Counted from the stretch's first letter, positions 18,551 through 27,409 are shown. The stretch is 64,000 nt of DNA from Geomonas paludis (GCF_014193585.1 NZ_BLXY01000008.1:62001-126000), one strand, 5' to 3'. Numbers and translations are program-made. The notes: generated from the letters alone by a model not told the origin.

Positions 18551-19771
18551 ATGGCTACCCAGAAGACCGCCTGGGATTACCTGGGCGACATGTTCGACAC
18601 GCTGACCTCGCAGGACAGCATGAAGGCCCAGGCGGCGACCAACGCCATGGCCAGCGGCGCCGGGTTCTTCCAGAAGAAGGACTACGCCCGCGCCGCCAGC
18701 GAGTTCAAGCGCGCCGTCTCTCTCGACCCGACCAACGCGCAGTCGTACAACTATCTGGCCAACGCCTACCTGGCGCAGAAGAAGTACGACGACGCCATCA
18801 AGACCTACAAGACCTCCCTCACCATCGACCCGACCCAGGACTCGGTGCACACCAACCTGGGCAATCTCTACCTGCAGCAGAAGAAGTACAACCTGGCCGA
18901 GAAGGAGTTCAAGGACGCCGCCCGCCTCAACCCGACCGACACCCTGGCGCCCTATACGCTGGGACAGCTCTATGTCCAGACCGGACGCTACGGCGAGGCG
19001 GAGACGCAGTTCAAGAAGGTCGCCAAGATGGCGCCCAACGACCCCAACCCCTACTACAGCCTGGGCGCGACCTACAACAAGGAAGGAAAATACGCCGAAG
19101 CGGTCAAGCAGCTCACCCAGGCGGTGAAGCTGCGTCCCAAGATGGAGGCGGCCCACTTCGAACTGGGCGTCGCCTACGCCGCGCTGGGCGACAGCACCAA
19201 TGCGCAGAAGGAAGTGGACACCTTGACCAGGCTCAACTCGACCCAGGGTGCGCTGCTGGAAAGGACCATAGCCCGCCCCAAGATGGTTGCGGGAGGAGGC
19301 GGCGAACTGGACACCTTCTTGCCGATCTTGCAGAAACCGCAAGACCCGCCAGTGGTGGGCTACGACCCCTACCAGCTCATGTTGCTGGACGTCGTCAACC
19401 TCTCGACCCCCAACGCGTCCAAGGTCTTCACCCAGACCTTCTACTTCGACTCGAAGATGGACCCCAAATCGGTGCAGGACGTGAACAACTGGACCATCAC
19501 CAAGGCAAGCGGCGGGGCGGCGGGTTACTACAACAACCTCCTGCCGGTACTCCCCACCGAAGCGTATATCCCTCAAAACCCGATGACCGTGAGCTACGAT
19601 GCTGACAAACAGTCCGCTACGGTCACCTTCATACTCAGCCAGAACGACACCAATAACGCCACCATCGACTCCGCCCACATGGTCTTCAAATTTTCAGGGA
19701 AGGACGTGACGGGAAAGACTATCGACCCGACTGCGGACGAGTGGGATTACGCCGCTTCCGCCCCCTTCTAA
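18551..19771 (+). CDS. TPR protein with C-terminal Ig-like domain, sigma-28 controlled
   Basis: This 406-residue protein has about six TPR units (residues 30-235), for example AYLAQKKYDDAIKTYKTSL. A linker leads to a C-terminal beta-rich region with FTQTFYFDSKMDPKSV and NNWTITKAS, resembling SbsA/Big_5-type Ig-like domains. No signal peptide is visible. GGAGG precedes the ATG by 6 bases. The FliA promoter and downstream terminator make it a single-gene, late flagellar-class unit. The function is unknown; a filament-associated or glycosylation scaffold role is inference. Confidence 0.85.
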   Translation: MATQKTAWDYLGDMFDTLTSQDSMKAQAATNAMASGAGFFQKKDYARAASEFKRAVSLDPTNAQSYNYLANAYLAQKKYDDAIKTYKTSLTIDPTQDSVHTNLGNLYLQQKKYNLAEKEFKDAARLNPTDTLAPYTLGQLYVQTGRYGEAETQFKKVAKMAPNDPNPYYSLGATYNKEGKYAEAVKQLTQAVKLRPKMEAAHFELGVAYAALGDSTNAQKEVDTLTRLNSTQGALLERTIARPKMVAGGGGELDTFLPILQKPQDPPVVGYDPYQLMLLDVVNLSTPNASKVFTQTFYFDSKMDPKSVQDVNNWTITKASGGAAGYYNNLLPVLPTEAYIPQNPMTVSYDADKQSATVTFILSQNDTNNATIDSAHMVFKFSGKDVTGKTIDPTADEWDYAASAPF

Positions 19772-19797
19772 GTCGTGATTCAGTACAGCCAGCCACG

Positions 19798-19825
19798 AGG
19801 CGTCCGTCCCTGACGGGCGCCTTTT
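19798..19825 (+). terminator. Rho-independent terminator
   Basis: AGGCGTCCGTC and GACGGGCGCCTTTT pair around CCT directly after the TPR gene, ending in a T-run (CTTTTCATTTTT). Confidence 0.75.
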
Positions 19826-19832
19826 CATTTTT

Positions 19833-19956
19833 GATCTCGTTCCCAAGGTCCACCTTTGGAACGCAAAGCCTCTCAGAAGTTCCAACTTCCCTCGGATGCA
19901 AAGCTGGAGCTTTGCTCATATGGGGTTCCCAAGCTGGAGCTTGGGAACCAGGAAAA
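19833..19956. repeat. 124-bp multi-hairpin repeat, copy 1
   Basis: This element is a chain of small palindromes: GTTCCCAAGGTCCACCTTTGG, GCAAAGCTGGAGCTTTGC and GTTCCCAAGCTGGAGC plus TTGGGAAC. Its reverse complement aligns over the whole length, with only scattered mismatches, to 38921-39044. The gap 19772-20099 holds this repeat, the terminator before it and a sigma-54-like site after it; no gene is seen. Confidence 0.9.
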
Positions 19957-20017
19957 ACCCTGCCCCAACCGTGTCTCCACCGTATCTCCACCGTGCCCCA
20001 ACCTCCATGGCAAACCA

Positions 20018-20034
20018 TGGCATGTTAACTGCAG
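20018..20034 (+). promoter_or_regulatory. Probable sigma-54 promoter
   Basis: TGGCATG-N4-CTGCA keeps GG-N10-GC spacing (GG 20019-20020, GC 20031-20032) with one change in the -12 TTGC element. It lies about 65 bp upstream of the ATG at 20100. Confidence 0.65.
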
Positions 20035-20099
20035 TCTTTTGAGGGCCGACTACGGCCAAGACCTGCAGCATCAGCGCCACCAGCAGCACGAGGACAGGA

Positions 20100-22913
20100 A
20101 TGCAAGGCATCACCATAGTTACCCCCTCTCTGAACCAGGCCACCTACCTGGAGCAGTGCATAGATTCCATCCTGAGCCAGAACTACCCCGACCTGGAATA
20201 CATCATCATGGACGGCGGCAGCACCGACGGCTCCGTCAATATCATCAGGAAGTACGAGAAGTACCTCGCCTACTGGCAGAGCGCGCCCGACGGCGGCCAC
20301 TACCAGGCCCTCAACGCCGGGTTCCAGCACGGCACCAAGTCCGTGATGGGATGGCTCAACGCCGACGACATGCTGCACAAAGGCGGGCTGGCCGTGATCG
20401 GTGAGGTGTTCGAGAAGCTGCCGCACGTCGAGTTTCTGACCGGCAGGCGGGTGGGGTTCGACGGCGACGGCAAGCTGCACCCGTTCGAGTTCATGACCCA
20501 GACCTGGTGCCACGACCAGATGCTGAACGAGGAAGTCGTCTTGAAGTACTGCCTGCTCGTGATGCAGGAGGGAACCTATTGGCGCAGGAAGCTCTGGGAG
20601 CAGGCCGGCGGCGGCCTCAACGCCGGGTACAAACTCGCCGCCGATTTCGAGCTCTGGATGCGGCTGAGCCGCCTTGCCCCCCTGTACTCGGTGGACGCTC
20701 TCACCGGCGGCTTCAGACTCTACAGCATGAACCAGCGCTGCAACAAGCACCGCGACCAGTACCTGGCGGAGTGTAAAGCGGTCATCGACCGCGAGCGTGA
20801 ACTGCGGCTCCCTGCCGCGCCGCACCGCTCCAGCGCCCCTCCCCTGATCCGTTACCCCCTGCGCGATTTCTCCCCGCCGACCGTGATCGTGCCCCGCGAG
20901 GTGCCGCGCCTTACCATCGTGACCCCCTCCTACAACCAGGCCGAGTACCTGGAGGAGTGCCTCGATTCGGTGCTGAGCCAGGGCTACCCCAACCTCGAGT
21001 ACATCGTCATGGACGGCGGCAGCAGCGACGGCTCCGTTGAGATCATCAAGAAATACGAGAAGCATCTCTCCTACTGGCAGAGCCGCCCGGACGGGGGGCA
21101 CTACGCCGCGGTCAACGAGGGGTTCCGCCGGGCAACCGGAGAGGTGCTGGCCTGGATCAACTCGGACGACAAGTACCACCCCGGCGCGCTGCACCTGGTC
21201 GGCGACGCCTTCCTGGGCTGCCCCGAGGTCGAGTGGCTCACCGGAAGCCCCACGCTCTGGGACAGCGACGGCAAGGCGGCCGGCTTTTCCTCGGAGCCGC
21301 CGGCCTGGTGCCGCGAGAAATACCTGCGCGGCGAGGTGAACGCACCTTTCATCCAGCAGGAGTCCACCTTCTGGCGCCGCAGCCTGTGGGAGAAGGTGGG
21401 AGGGCTCGATGCCGCTTTTGCCCTTGCCGGCGACCTGGAGCTGTGGGCCCGTTTTTTCCGCCACGCACGGCTGTACACGCTGCATGCGCCGCTGGGGGGG
21501 TTCCGCAGCCGCCCGGGGGAGGGGCAGCGCTCGGAGGCCCACCTGGAGAGCTACAACCGGGAGGCCGAGCGGGTCGTGATCCGGGAGCGGGAGCTCTACA
21601 GAACGCAAGGGGGCCAGCATTTGGAGCCCGCTCCGCCGCCCCTGCAGGTGGCCGAGGTGGTGCGCCGCACCGAAAGCCGCATCACCCCCGAAAACTTCGG
21701 CTTCTTCACCTATTCCCGCCGCCTGCATTTCCCCTGGTTCGAGAAGAACGCGGCAGGTCTCCCCGGGAGCAACCGCCCCTCCGACTGCGACCTCAAGCGC
21801 TACCAGGAGTTGCTGATCTGCTCCTTCATCAGGGACAACGTCCCCAAGGGTGCCAGAATCCTCGGCTTCGGCAGCCGGACTTCGGGAGTAGTACGGGCCC
21901 TGGAGCAGGAGTACGAGATGTGGAACCTGGATCGGCTGCAGACCGACAGCGCGGACTTGTTGCAGCGGCCGGTGTACGGAGTCCGGCTGGTTGAAGGGGA
22001 GATCGGCGGCTTCAGCGAGCTCCTCCCCGGAGGCTACTTCGACTTCATGTACAGCGTCGGGGACTGCGGTGAGCTGCAGCATACCGAGGATGGCTGCCGC
22101 AGCATCGCAACCGACGTGGAGCGGATGCTGAAGCCCGGGGCGATGGCGCTGTACTCTTTCCGGGTGGTCGCCCGCGGCGACAGCTTCACGACTCCTCCGC
22201 TTATGAGCCATTTGCGCCGCGAGGGAACCCCGCTCAACCACCCCGCCCCCCTGGAGCAGGTCCCCATCGACCCCTTCACCTTCGCCGTGTCCCAGCCGAC
22301 ATCGGCAGCCGGCGTAATAGAGCGGGAGTTCTCCTACAACCTGCTCTGCCGCAAGGCCCCAGCCGCCTCCGCAGCCCAAGTTCCGGAGGCGGCCCCGCAG
22401 CCGGCTACGGTAGAACCGCCACGGGGGATTCGTGTCGGCCCTCATGCCGTAGAATGCTGGCTTAAAGGGTGCCGCAGGGCTGGGGGTGATCTGGTCGAAT
22501 ATGGCGAGGACCTGTCGGGACTATCGGACGGTTCACTGGACGAAATCTACGTCTCGAGCCTCCCCGGCCCCGGCTATAGCCAGGAAAAGCATCTGACCCT
22601 ACTGAGGGAATGGAAGCGCGTCCTGAAGCCCCTGGGGACCCTGTACATCACCTCCCTCGACCTCGGTGCGCTGGCCGGGCTTTTCCAGGAGGCAGACGGG
22701 CTGGACGCCGAAGCGCGCTTTTCGCTGTGGCAGCTGATCTGCGGCCAAGACGAGGGGGCCATCAGTGAAGACCTGCTGTCCCGCCTGCTCGGGGAGGCGG
22801 GGTTCGGGCTGATTCGCCGGGTGGACTCCTTCCATTTCTGCCCGGGGCTTTCCATCAGGACCTTCCGGGACCGTTCCATCGCCCTCAACATCGTTGCGCG
22901 CCGGCTCGGCTGA
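20100..22913 (+). CDS. Tandem GT2 glycosyltransferase with two methyltransferase-like domains
   Basis: This 937-residue protein has two GT2 domains in tandem. The first (about 1-230) has TIVTPSLNQATYLEQCIDSI, MDGGSTDGS and WLNADD. The second (about 270-500) has VTPSYNQAEYLEECLDSV, MDGGSSDGS and WINSDD. A methyltransferase-like segment follows (about 517-760; ARILGFGSRTSGVVRAL). A second C-terminal one (about 776-937; LREWKRVLKPLGTLYITSL) lacks a clear SAM glycine loop. AGGACAGGA precedes the ATG. Two GT2 units suggest two sequential sugar additions; substrates are unknown. Confidence 0.88.
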   Translation: MQGITIVTPSLNQATYLEQCIDSILSQNYPDLEYIIMDGGSTDGSVNIIRKYEKYLAYWQSAPDGGHYQALNAGFQHGTKSVMGWLNADDMLHKGGLAVIGEVFEKLPHVEFLTGRRVGFDGDGKLHPFEFMTQTWCHDQMLNEEVVLKYCLLVMQEGTYWRRKLWEQAGGGLNAGYKLAADFELWMRLSRLAPLYSVDALTGGFRLYSMNQRCNKHRDQYLAECKAVIDRERELRLPAAPHRSSAPPLIRYPLRDFSPPTVIVPREVPRLTIVTPSYNQAEYLEECLDSVLSQGYPNLEYIVMDGGSSDGSVEIIKKYEKHLSYWQSRPDGGHYAAVNEGFRRATGEVLAWINSDDKYHPGALHLVGDAFLGCPEVEWLTGSPTLWDSDGKAAGFSSEPPAWCREKYLRGEVNAPFIQQESTFWRRSLWEKVGGLDAAFALAGDLELWARFFRHARLYTLHAPLGGFRSRPGEGQRSEAHLESYNREAERVVIRERELYRTQGGQHLEPAPPPLQVAEVVRRTESRITPENFGFFTYSRRLHFPWFEKNAAGLPGSNRPSDCDLKRYQELLICSFIRDNVPKGARILGFGSRTSGVVRALEQEYEMWNLDRLQTDSADLLQRPVYGVRLVEGEIGGFSELLPGGYFDFMYSVGDCGELQHTEDGCRSIATDVERMLKPGAMALYSFRVVARGDSFTTPPLMSHLRREGTPLNHPAPLEQVPIDPFTFAVSQPTSAAGVIEREFSYNLLCRKAPAASAAQVPEAAPQPATVEPPRGIRVGPHAVECWLKGCRRAGGDLVEYGEDLSGLSDGSLDEIYVSSLPGPGYSQEKHLTLLREWKRVLKPLGTLYITSLDLGALAGLFQEADGLDAEARFSLWQLICGQDEGAISEDLLSRLLGEAGFGLIRRVDSFHFCPGLSIRTFRDRSIALNIVARRLG

Positions 22914-23007
22914 GTCCGGCGCGGCAGCCCGGTCAACTTTTTGACCCGCCGCAACCCGCCAGGAAAAAGCCTTCTAGAATCCACCCCTTACCCCCGCCGG
23001 CCGCTAC

Positions 23008-23024
23008 TGGCACGCCAGTTGCAA
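23008..23024 (+). promoter_or_regulatory. Sigma-54 (RpoN) promoter of the nonulosonate operon
   Basis: TGGCACG-N4-TTGCAA is a consensus-perfect -24/-12 element with GG at 23009-23010 and GC at 23021-23022. It lies about 96 bp before the TTG start at 23120. An enhancer-binding regulator such as a FlrC/FleQ-type protein would be needed; none is in the window. Confidence 0.9.
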
Positions 23025-23119
23025 AATTCCGTTAGCCGGTCCCAGACCCGGACAAGTCGTCTGCCGGGGGGGGTGAATTCCCTCTCCGGAGTCAAATTAA
23101 CGACAGGAAGGAGAGCCAC

Positions 23120-23833
23120 TTGGCAGTCAGCGACATCCTGGCCCTGATCACCGCCCGCGGAGGCTCCAAGGGAGTCCCCCGCAAGAACGTTCGCCCCCTG
23201 GCGGGGAAGCCGCTGTTGGCTTGGAGCGCGGCGGCAGCCCTCAACGCGCAGACCCCCCTCAAGCTGGTCCTTTCCACGGACGATCCCGAGATAGCCGCGG
23301 CAGGCAAGGCCGCCGGCGCCGAGGTCCCCTTCCTGCGCCCCGCGGAGCTTGCCAGCGACACGGCGTCCTCGGAGGCGGCGGTACGGCACACCCTGGAGTG
23401 GCTCGCCGATAACGAGGGGTACCGCCCGCGCCTCATTCTCCTTTTGCAACCGACCTCCCCGTTCCGCACCTCCGGTGACATCGACCGGGCGCTCGCCCTG
23501 CAGCGCGAGAAGGACGCCGACTCGGTGGTGAGCGTGACCGAGAACGAGCGGCCGCCGCAGTGGCTGAGAACCATCGACGAGCAGGGCTTGCTGCGTGAAG
23601 TCGGCTCCACCCCCTACATCACCAGGCGCCAGGAGAGCGACAAGCTGTACCGCTTCAACGGCGCCATCTACGTCATCAAGACCGAGGTATTGCTGGAGGA
23701 ACGCACCTTCTACCCGAGAAACATGGTGCCCTACCTGATGCCCGCGGAGCGCTCGCTCGACATCGACAGCGAGCTCGACTTCCTGATCGCCGACCTGCTC
23801 ATGACCCACCGGATGCAGGAGAAAAGAGGATAA
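23120..23833 (+). CDS. CMP-nonulosonic acid cytidylyltransferase (NeuA/LegF/PseF family)
   Basis: This 237-residue protein starts LALITARGGSKGVPRKNVRP-like, here ILALITARGGSKGVPRKN, the CTP-binding motif of acylneuraminate cytidylyltransferases. LLLQPTSPFRTSGDIDRAL and YRFNGAIYVIK follow. It activates a nonulosonic acid as its CMP-sugar. The start is TTG at 23120, supported by AAGGAGA 6-7 bases upstream. It opens an overlapping operon behind a sigma-54 promoter. The exact sugar (legionaminic, pseudaminic or sialic) cannot be told from sequence alone. Confidence 0.92.
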   Translation: MAVSDILALITARGGSKGVPRKNVRPLAGKPLLAWSAAAALNAQTPLKLVLSTDDPEIAAAGKAAGAEVPFLRPAELASDTASSEAAVRHTLEWLADNEGYRPRLILLLQPTSPFRTSGDIDRALALQREKDADSVVSVTENERPPQWLRTIDEQGLLREVGSTPYITRRQESDKLYRFNGAIYVIKTEVLLEERTFYPRNMVPYLMPAERSLDIDSELDFLIADLLMTHRMQEKRG

Positions 23834-23835
23834 GC

Positions 23836-24873
23836 ATGAGAGAATTCGACATCGCCGGACGCAAGGTCGGCGCGAACCATCCCCCGCTGGTTCTGGCGGA
23901 GATCGGCATCAACCACGAGGGGAGCCTGGAAAAGGCGGTCCGCATGGTGGACGACGCCGCCGCGGCCGGCTGCGAGTGCGTCAAGTTCCAGACCCACGTC
24001 ATCGAGGACGAGATGATCCCGAACGACGTCATCCCGGGTAACGCCAAGGAATCGATCTGGGACATCATGAAGCGCTGCGCCCTGACCGCTGCCGAGGAGG
24101 CGGAGCTGAAACGCTACGTGGAGGGAAAGGGGCTCATCTTCCTGAGCACCCCCTTTTCGCGCGCCGCCGCGGTGCAGCTGGAAAAACTCGATGTCCCCGC
24201 CTACAAGATCGGCTCGGGCGAGTGCAACAACTACCCGCTGGTCGAGCACATCGCCCGCTACGGCAAGCCGGTGATCCTCTCCACCGGGATGAACCCCATG
24301 GAGAACATCGCCCGCTCGGTCGCCATCCTGGAGAAACACGAGGTCCCCTTCGCGCTGATGCACTGCACCAGCATCTACCCGACCCCCTACGACAAGGTGC
24401 GCCTGGGGGCGCTGGCCGAGCTGCAGGCCGCCTTCCCGGGCGTCCCGGTCGGGCTTTCCGACCACTCGCTCAGCAACTACCCCTGCCTGGGCGCGGTGGC
24501 ACTGGGGGCGTCGCTTTTGGAGCGGCACTTCACCTCGGACAAGGGGTGGCCGGGACCGGACATCGAGATCTCCATGGACCCGGCCGAACTGAAACAGCTC
24601 ATCGAGGGGAGCCGCGCCATCTTCCAGGCGCGCGGCGGGAAGAAGGGGGTGCTCCCGGAGGAACAGCCCACCATCGACTTCGCCTACGCCTGCATCGTCA
24701 CCATCAGGGACATCGCGGCGGGGGAGACCTTCAGCTACGACAACATCTGGGTGAAGCGCCCCGGCACCGGGGAGATCAAGGCGGAGCATTTCGAAACGGT
24801 GCTCGGCAAAAAGGCCAAGGTCGCGCTCAAGGCGGACCGCCAACTGGCATGGGAGCAGATCGACAATGGCTAG
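23836..24873 (+). CDS. Nonulosonic acid synthase (NeuB/LegI/PseI family)
   Basis: This 345-residue enzyme condenses PEP with a 6-carbon N-acyl mannosamine-type sugar to give a 9-carbon nonulosonic acid. The TIM-barrel NeuB domain shows LAEIGINHEGSLEKAVRMVD, FLSTPFSRAAAVQLE, IGSGECNNYPLVEHIA and PVGLSDHSLSN. A C-terminal SAF (antifreeze-like) domain starts near YACIVTIRDIAAGETFSYDN. It lies 2 bases after the cytidylyltransferase and overlaps the epimerase by 8 bp. Confidence 0.93.
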   Translation: MREFDIAGRKVGANHPPLVLAEIGINHEGSLEKAVRMVDDAAAAGCECVKFQTHVIEDEMIPNDVIPGNAKESIWDIMKRCALTAAEEAELKRYVEGKGLIFLSTPFSRAAAVQLEKLDVPAYKIGSGECNNYPLVEHIARYGKPVILSTGMNPMENIARSVAILEKHEVPFALMHCTSIYPTPYDKVRLGALAELQAAFPGVPVGLSDHSLSNYPCLGAVALGASLLERHFTSDKGWPGPDIEISMDPAELKQLIEGSRAIFQARGGKKGVLPEEQPTIDFAYACIVTIRDIAAGETFSYDNIWVKRPGTGEIKAEHFETVLGKKAKVALKADRQLAWEQIDNG

Positions 24874-25999
24874 GAAGGTACTCTTTCTCACCGGGACCCG
24901 CGCCGATTTCGGCAAGCTGAAGTCCCTGATGCACGCCCTGGACCGCGAGGAGGGCTTCGAGGTGCACGTCTTCGTCACCGGCATGCACGTCCTGCCCAAG
25001 TACGGCAACACCGGCGACGAGGTGGAAAAGGCCGGCTTCCAGCGCATCTTCAAGTTCATCAACCAGAAATCCAACGACTCCATGGACAACATCCTGGCCA
25101 ACACCATCCTGGGGCTCTCCAACTACGTCGACCTGACCAAGCCCGACCTGATGGTGATCCACGGCGACCGCGCCGAGGCGCTGGCCGGCGCCATCGTGGG
25201 GGCCTTCAACAACATCCTGGTGGCCCACATCGAAGGGGGGGAGGTCTCCGGCACCATCGACGAGTCGATCCGCCACTCCATCTCCAAGCTGGCCCACCTG
25301 CACTTCGTGGCCAACGACGAGGCCAAGGCGCGCCTGATGCGCATGGGAGAGCCGGGGGGGAACATCTTCACCATCGGATCCCCCGACCTCGACCTGATGA
25401 TGTCGGACGCGCTCCCCTCGCTGGCCGAGGTGAAGGAGCGCTACGAGATCCCCTTCGAGCACTACGGCATCTTCACCTACCACCCGGTCACCACCAGCCT
25501 GCACAACCTGCTGGCCAAGGTGAAGGAGGTCAAGGCGGCGCTCCTGGAATCGGGACGCAACTACGTGGTGATCTATCCCAACAACGACCCCGGCTCCGAG
25601 ATCATCATCGAGGAACTGGAGGCGCTGCGGGGCAACCCGCACTTCCGCATCTTCCCCTCGGTGCGCTTCGAGGCCTTCCTGGTCCTTTTGAAGCACGCCG
25701 ACTTCATGATCGGCAACTCCAGCGCCGCGGTGCGCGAGGCCCCCTTCTACGGGGTCTGTTCCATCAACATCGGCACCAGGCAGGACGGCAGGTGCCAAAG
25801 CGGCTGCATCCTCAACGTGCACGAGTCGCGCGGCGAGGTGATGGCGGCCATCGAGCAGTGCGCCTCCCAGCGCGGCGAGCGCTCCACCCACTTCGGCCAC
25901 GGCAACAGCACCGACCAGTTCGTCAGCCTCTTGAAGGACCCGCGCCTTTGGGAAGTGAGCGTGCAGAAGCGCTTCGCCGACCACCCGGAGGCGGCATGA
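24866..25999 (+). CDS. Hydrolysing NDP-HexNAc 2-epimerase (NeuC/LegG family)
   Basis: This 377-residue GT-B-fold enzyme releases NDP and inverts C2 to yield ManNAc or a 2,4-diacetamido-trideoxymannose, the NeuB/LegI substrate. Motifs are FLTGTRADFGKLKSLMHAL, VIHGDRAEALAGA, AHIEGGEVSGTIDESIRHSI, MIGNSSAAVREAPFYGV and GTRQDGR. A NeuC-type epimerase argues for the sialic/legionaminic branch, because the pseudaminic route uses PseG instead. Overlaps: 8 bp with the synthase, ATGA with the HisF-like gene. Confidence 0.92.
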   Translation: MARKVLFLTGTRADFGKLKSLMHALDREEGFEVHVFVTGMHVLPKYGNTGDEVEKAGFQRIFKFINQKSNDSMDNILANTILGLSNYVDLTKPDLMVIHGDRAEALAGAIVGAFNNILVAHIEGGEVSGTIDESIRHSISKLAHLHFVANDEAKARLMRMGEPGGNIFTIGSPDLDLMMSDALPSLAEVKERYEIPFEHYGIFTYHPVTTSLHNLLAKVKEVKAALLESGRNYVVIYPNNDPGSEIIIEELEALRGNPHFRIFPSVRFEAFLVLLKHADFMIGNSSAAVREAPFYGVCSINIGTRQDGRCQSGCILNVHESRGEVMAAIEQCASQRGERSTHFGHGNSTDQFVSLLKDPRLWEVSVQKRFADHPEAA

Positions 26000-26751
26000 T
26001 CAAGAAGCGGTTGATCGCCAGGATCGACATCAAGAACGAGTTCGTGATCAAGGGGATCCACCTGGAAGGGGTGCGCAAGATCGGCGACCCGCACGACCTG
26101 GCCGTGAAGTACTACGAGGAGCGCATCGACGAGATCCTGTTCATGGACGCGGTAGCGAGCCTCTACGGCAGGAACAACCTGTTCGACATCATCGAGCGCT
26201 CCTGCCGGGACGTCTTCGTCCCCATCACCGTGGGGGGCGGCATCCGCACCATGGAGGACATCGAGCGGTCGCTGAAGGCGGGCGCCGACAAGGTGGCCAT
26301 CAACACCCAGGCGGTCAAGACGCCGCAGTTCATCGCCGAGGCCGTGCGCACCTTCGGCTCGCAGTGCATCGTCGCCTCGGTCGAGGCCAAGCGCCACGGC
26401 GCCGGCTGGGAGTCCTACTGCGACAACGGCCGCGAGCATACCGGCAAGGACGCGCTTGGCTGGTGCCGCCAGCTGGAAGAGCTGGGGGCAGGGGAGCTTT
26501 TGGTGACCTCCGTTGATACCGAGGGGACCAAGAAGGGGTGCGACCTGCAGCTGTTGCAGGCGGCGGCCAAAGGCGCGGGGATCCCGGTCATCGGCTGCGG
26601 CGGCATCGGCAACACGGGCCATGTCGTCGACGTCTTTCAGAAGACCGCCTGCGACGCCGTCGCCGTCGCGTCCATCCTGCACTACAACCTGGCCGGCGTG
26701 GGCCAGATCAAGGAGGCCCTTCTCGCCGGAGGGGTCCAGGTACGTCCATGA
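25996..26751 (+). CDS. HisF-like subunit of a sugar amidination system
   Basis: This 251-residue (beta/alpha)8 protein resembles HisF: VGGGIRTMEDIERSLKAGAD and VIGCGGIGN are the phosphate loops, and Asp11 is kept in ARIDIKN. The second catalytic Asp of HisF (SIDAKR in canonical enzymes) is Glu here (ASVEAKRHG). With its HisH-like and PseA/WbpG-like neighbours it matches the HisH2-HisF2-WbpG trio of Pseudomonas O-antigen loci, which converts an N-acetyl to an acetamidino group. The ATG at 25996 overlaps the upstream stop. Confidence 0.88.
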   Translation: MIKKRLIARIDIKNEFVIKGIHLEGVRKIGDPHDLAVKYYEERIDEILFMDAVASLYGRNNLFDIIERSCRDVFVPITVGGGIRTMEDIERSLKAGADKVAINTQAVKTPQFIAEAVRTFGSQCIVASVEAKRHGAGWESYCDNGREHTGKDALGWCRQLEELGAGELLVTSVDTEGTKKGCDLQLLQAAAKGAGIPVIGCGGIGNTGHVVDVFQKTACDAVAVASILHYNLAGVGQIKEALLAGGVQVRP

Positions 26752-27380
26752 CAAAGCCGGGCATAGCCATAGTTGATTACGGTCTGGGGAACGTGCGGAG
26801 CATCGGCAACGGCGTGGAGAAGGTCGGGGGGGAGCCTGTGCTGACCCGCGACCCCGCGCAGATTCTGGCCGCGGACGGGCTGGTGCTCCCGGGTGTGGGC
26901 TCCTTCGTCTCCGGCATGGAGCGCCTCGCCGGCTGCGGCCTCATCGACTGCATCAGGGAGTACGCAGCCGGGGGCAAGCCGATGATCGGCATCTGCCTCG
27001 GCATGCAGCTCCTCTTCGAGCAGGGCGAGGAATTCGGCGTCACCGCCGGGCTGGCGCTCCTCTCCGGCGAGGTGAAGCTCCTGCCGCCGGTGGCGAAGCT
27101 CCCGCACATGGCCTGGAACGGCATCGCGCCGCCCGCCCCCGGGCGCTGGGACGGGACCCCGTTTGCGGGGGTGCGCCCGGGCGAGGACATGTACTTCGTG
27201 CACAGCTACGCCGCCGTGGCGGGAAACGAAAGCGACGTCCTCTCCGTCACCGATTTCGGCGGGCACAGCTTCGTCTCCGCCGTGCAGCGCGGTAACATCA
27301 CCGGCTGCCAGTTCCACCCGGAGAAGAGCGGGGCGGAAGGCCTGGCCATCCTCGCCGCCTGGGTGGACTCCTGCCGCTAA
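26748..27380 (+). CDS. HisH-like glutaminase of the sugar amidination system
   Basis: This 210-residue class I amidotransferase has GICLGMQLLFEQGEEFG with the nucleophile Cys and CQFHPEKSG with His-Glu, so the triad is intact. It should release ammonia from glutamine and pass it through the HisF-like partner to the amidotransferase at 27410. The ATG overlaps the HisF-like stop (ATGA). The true HisH lies at 481-1104, so this is a specialised paralogue. Confidence 0.9.
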   Translation: MTKPGIAIVDYGLGNVRSIGNGVEKVGGEPVLTRDPAQILAADGLVLPGVGSFVSGMERLAGCGLIDCIREYAAGGKPMIGICLGMQLLFEQGEEFGVTAGLALLSGEVKLLPPVAKLPHMAWNGIAPPAPGRWDGTPFAGVRPGEDMYFVHSYAAVAGNESDVLSVTDFGGHSFVSAVQRGNITGCQFHPEKSGAEGLAILAAWVDSCR

Positions 27381-27409
27381 ACGACGACTACCGCAAAGGG
27401 GAAATATAG

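Noticed and set aside
26748-27380. Annotation as a second histidine-pathway HisH
   Set aside because: A full his series with hisH is at the other end of the window. This copy overlaps HisF-like and PseA/WbpG-like genes in a nonulosonate operon, so sugar amidination is the better reading.
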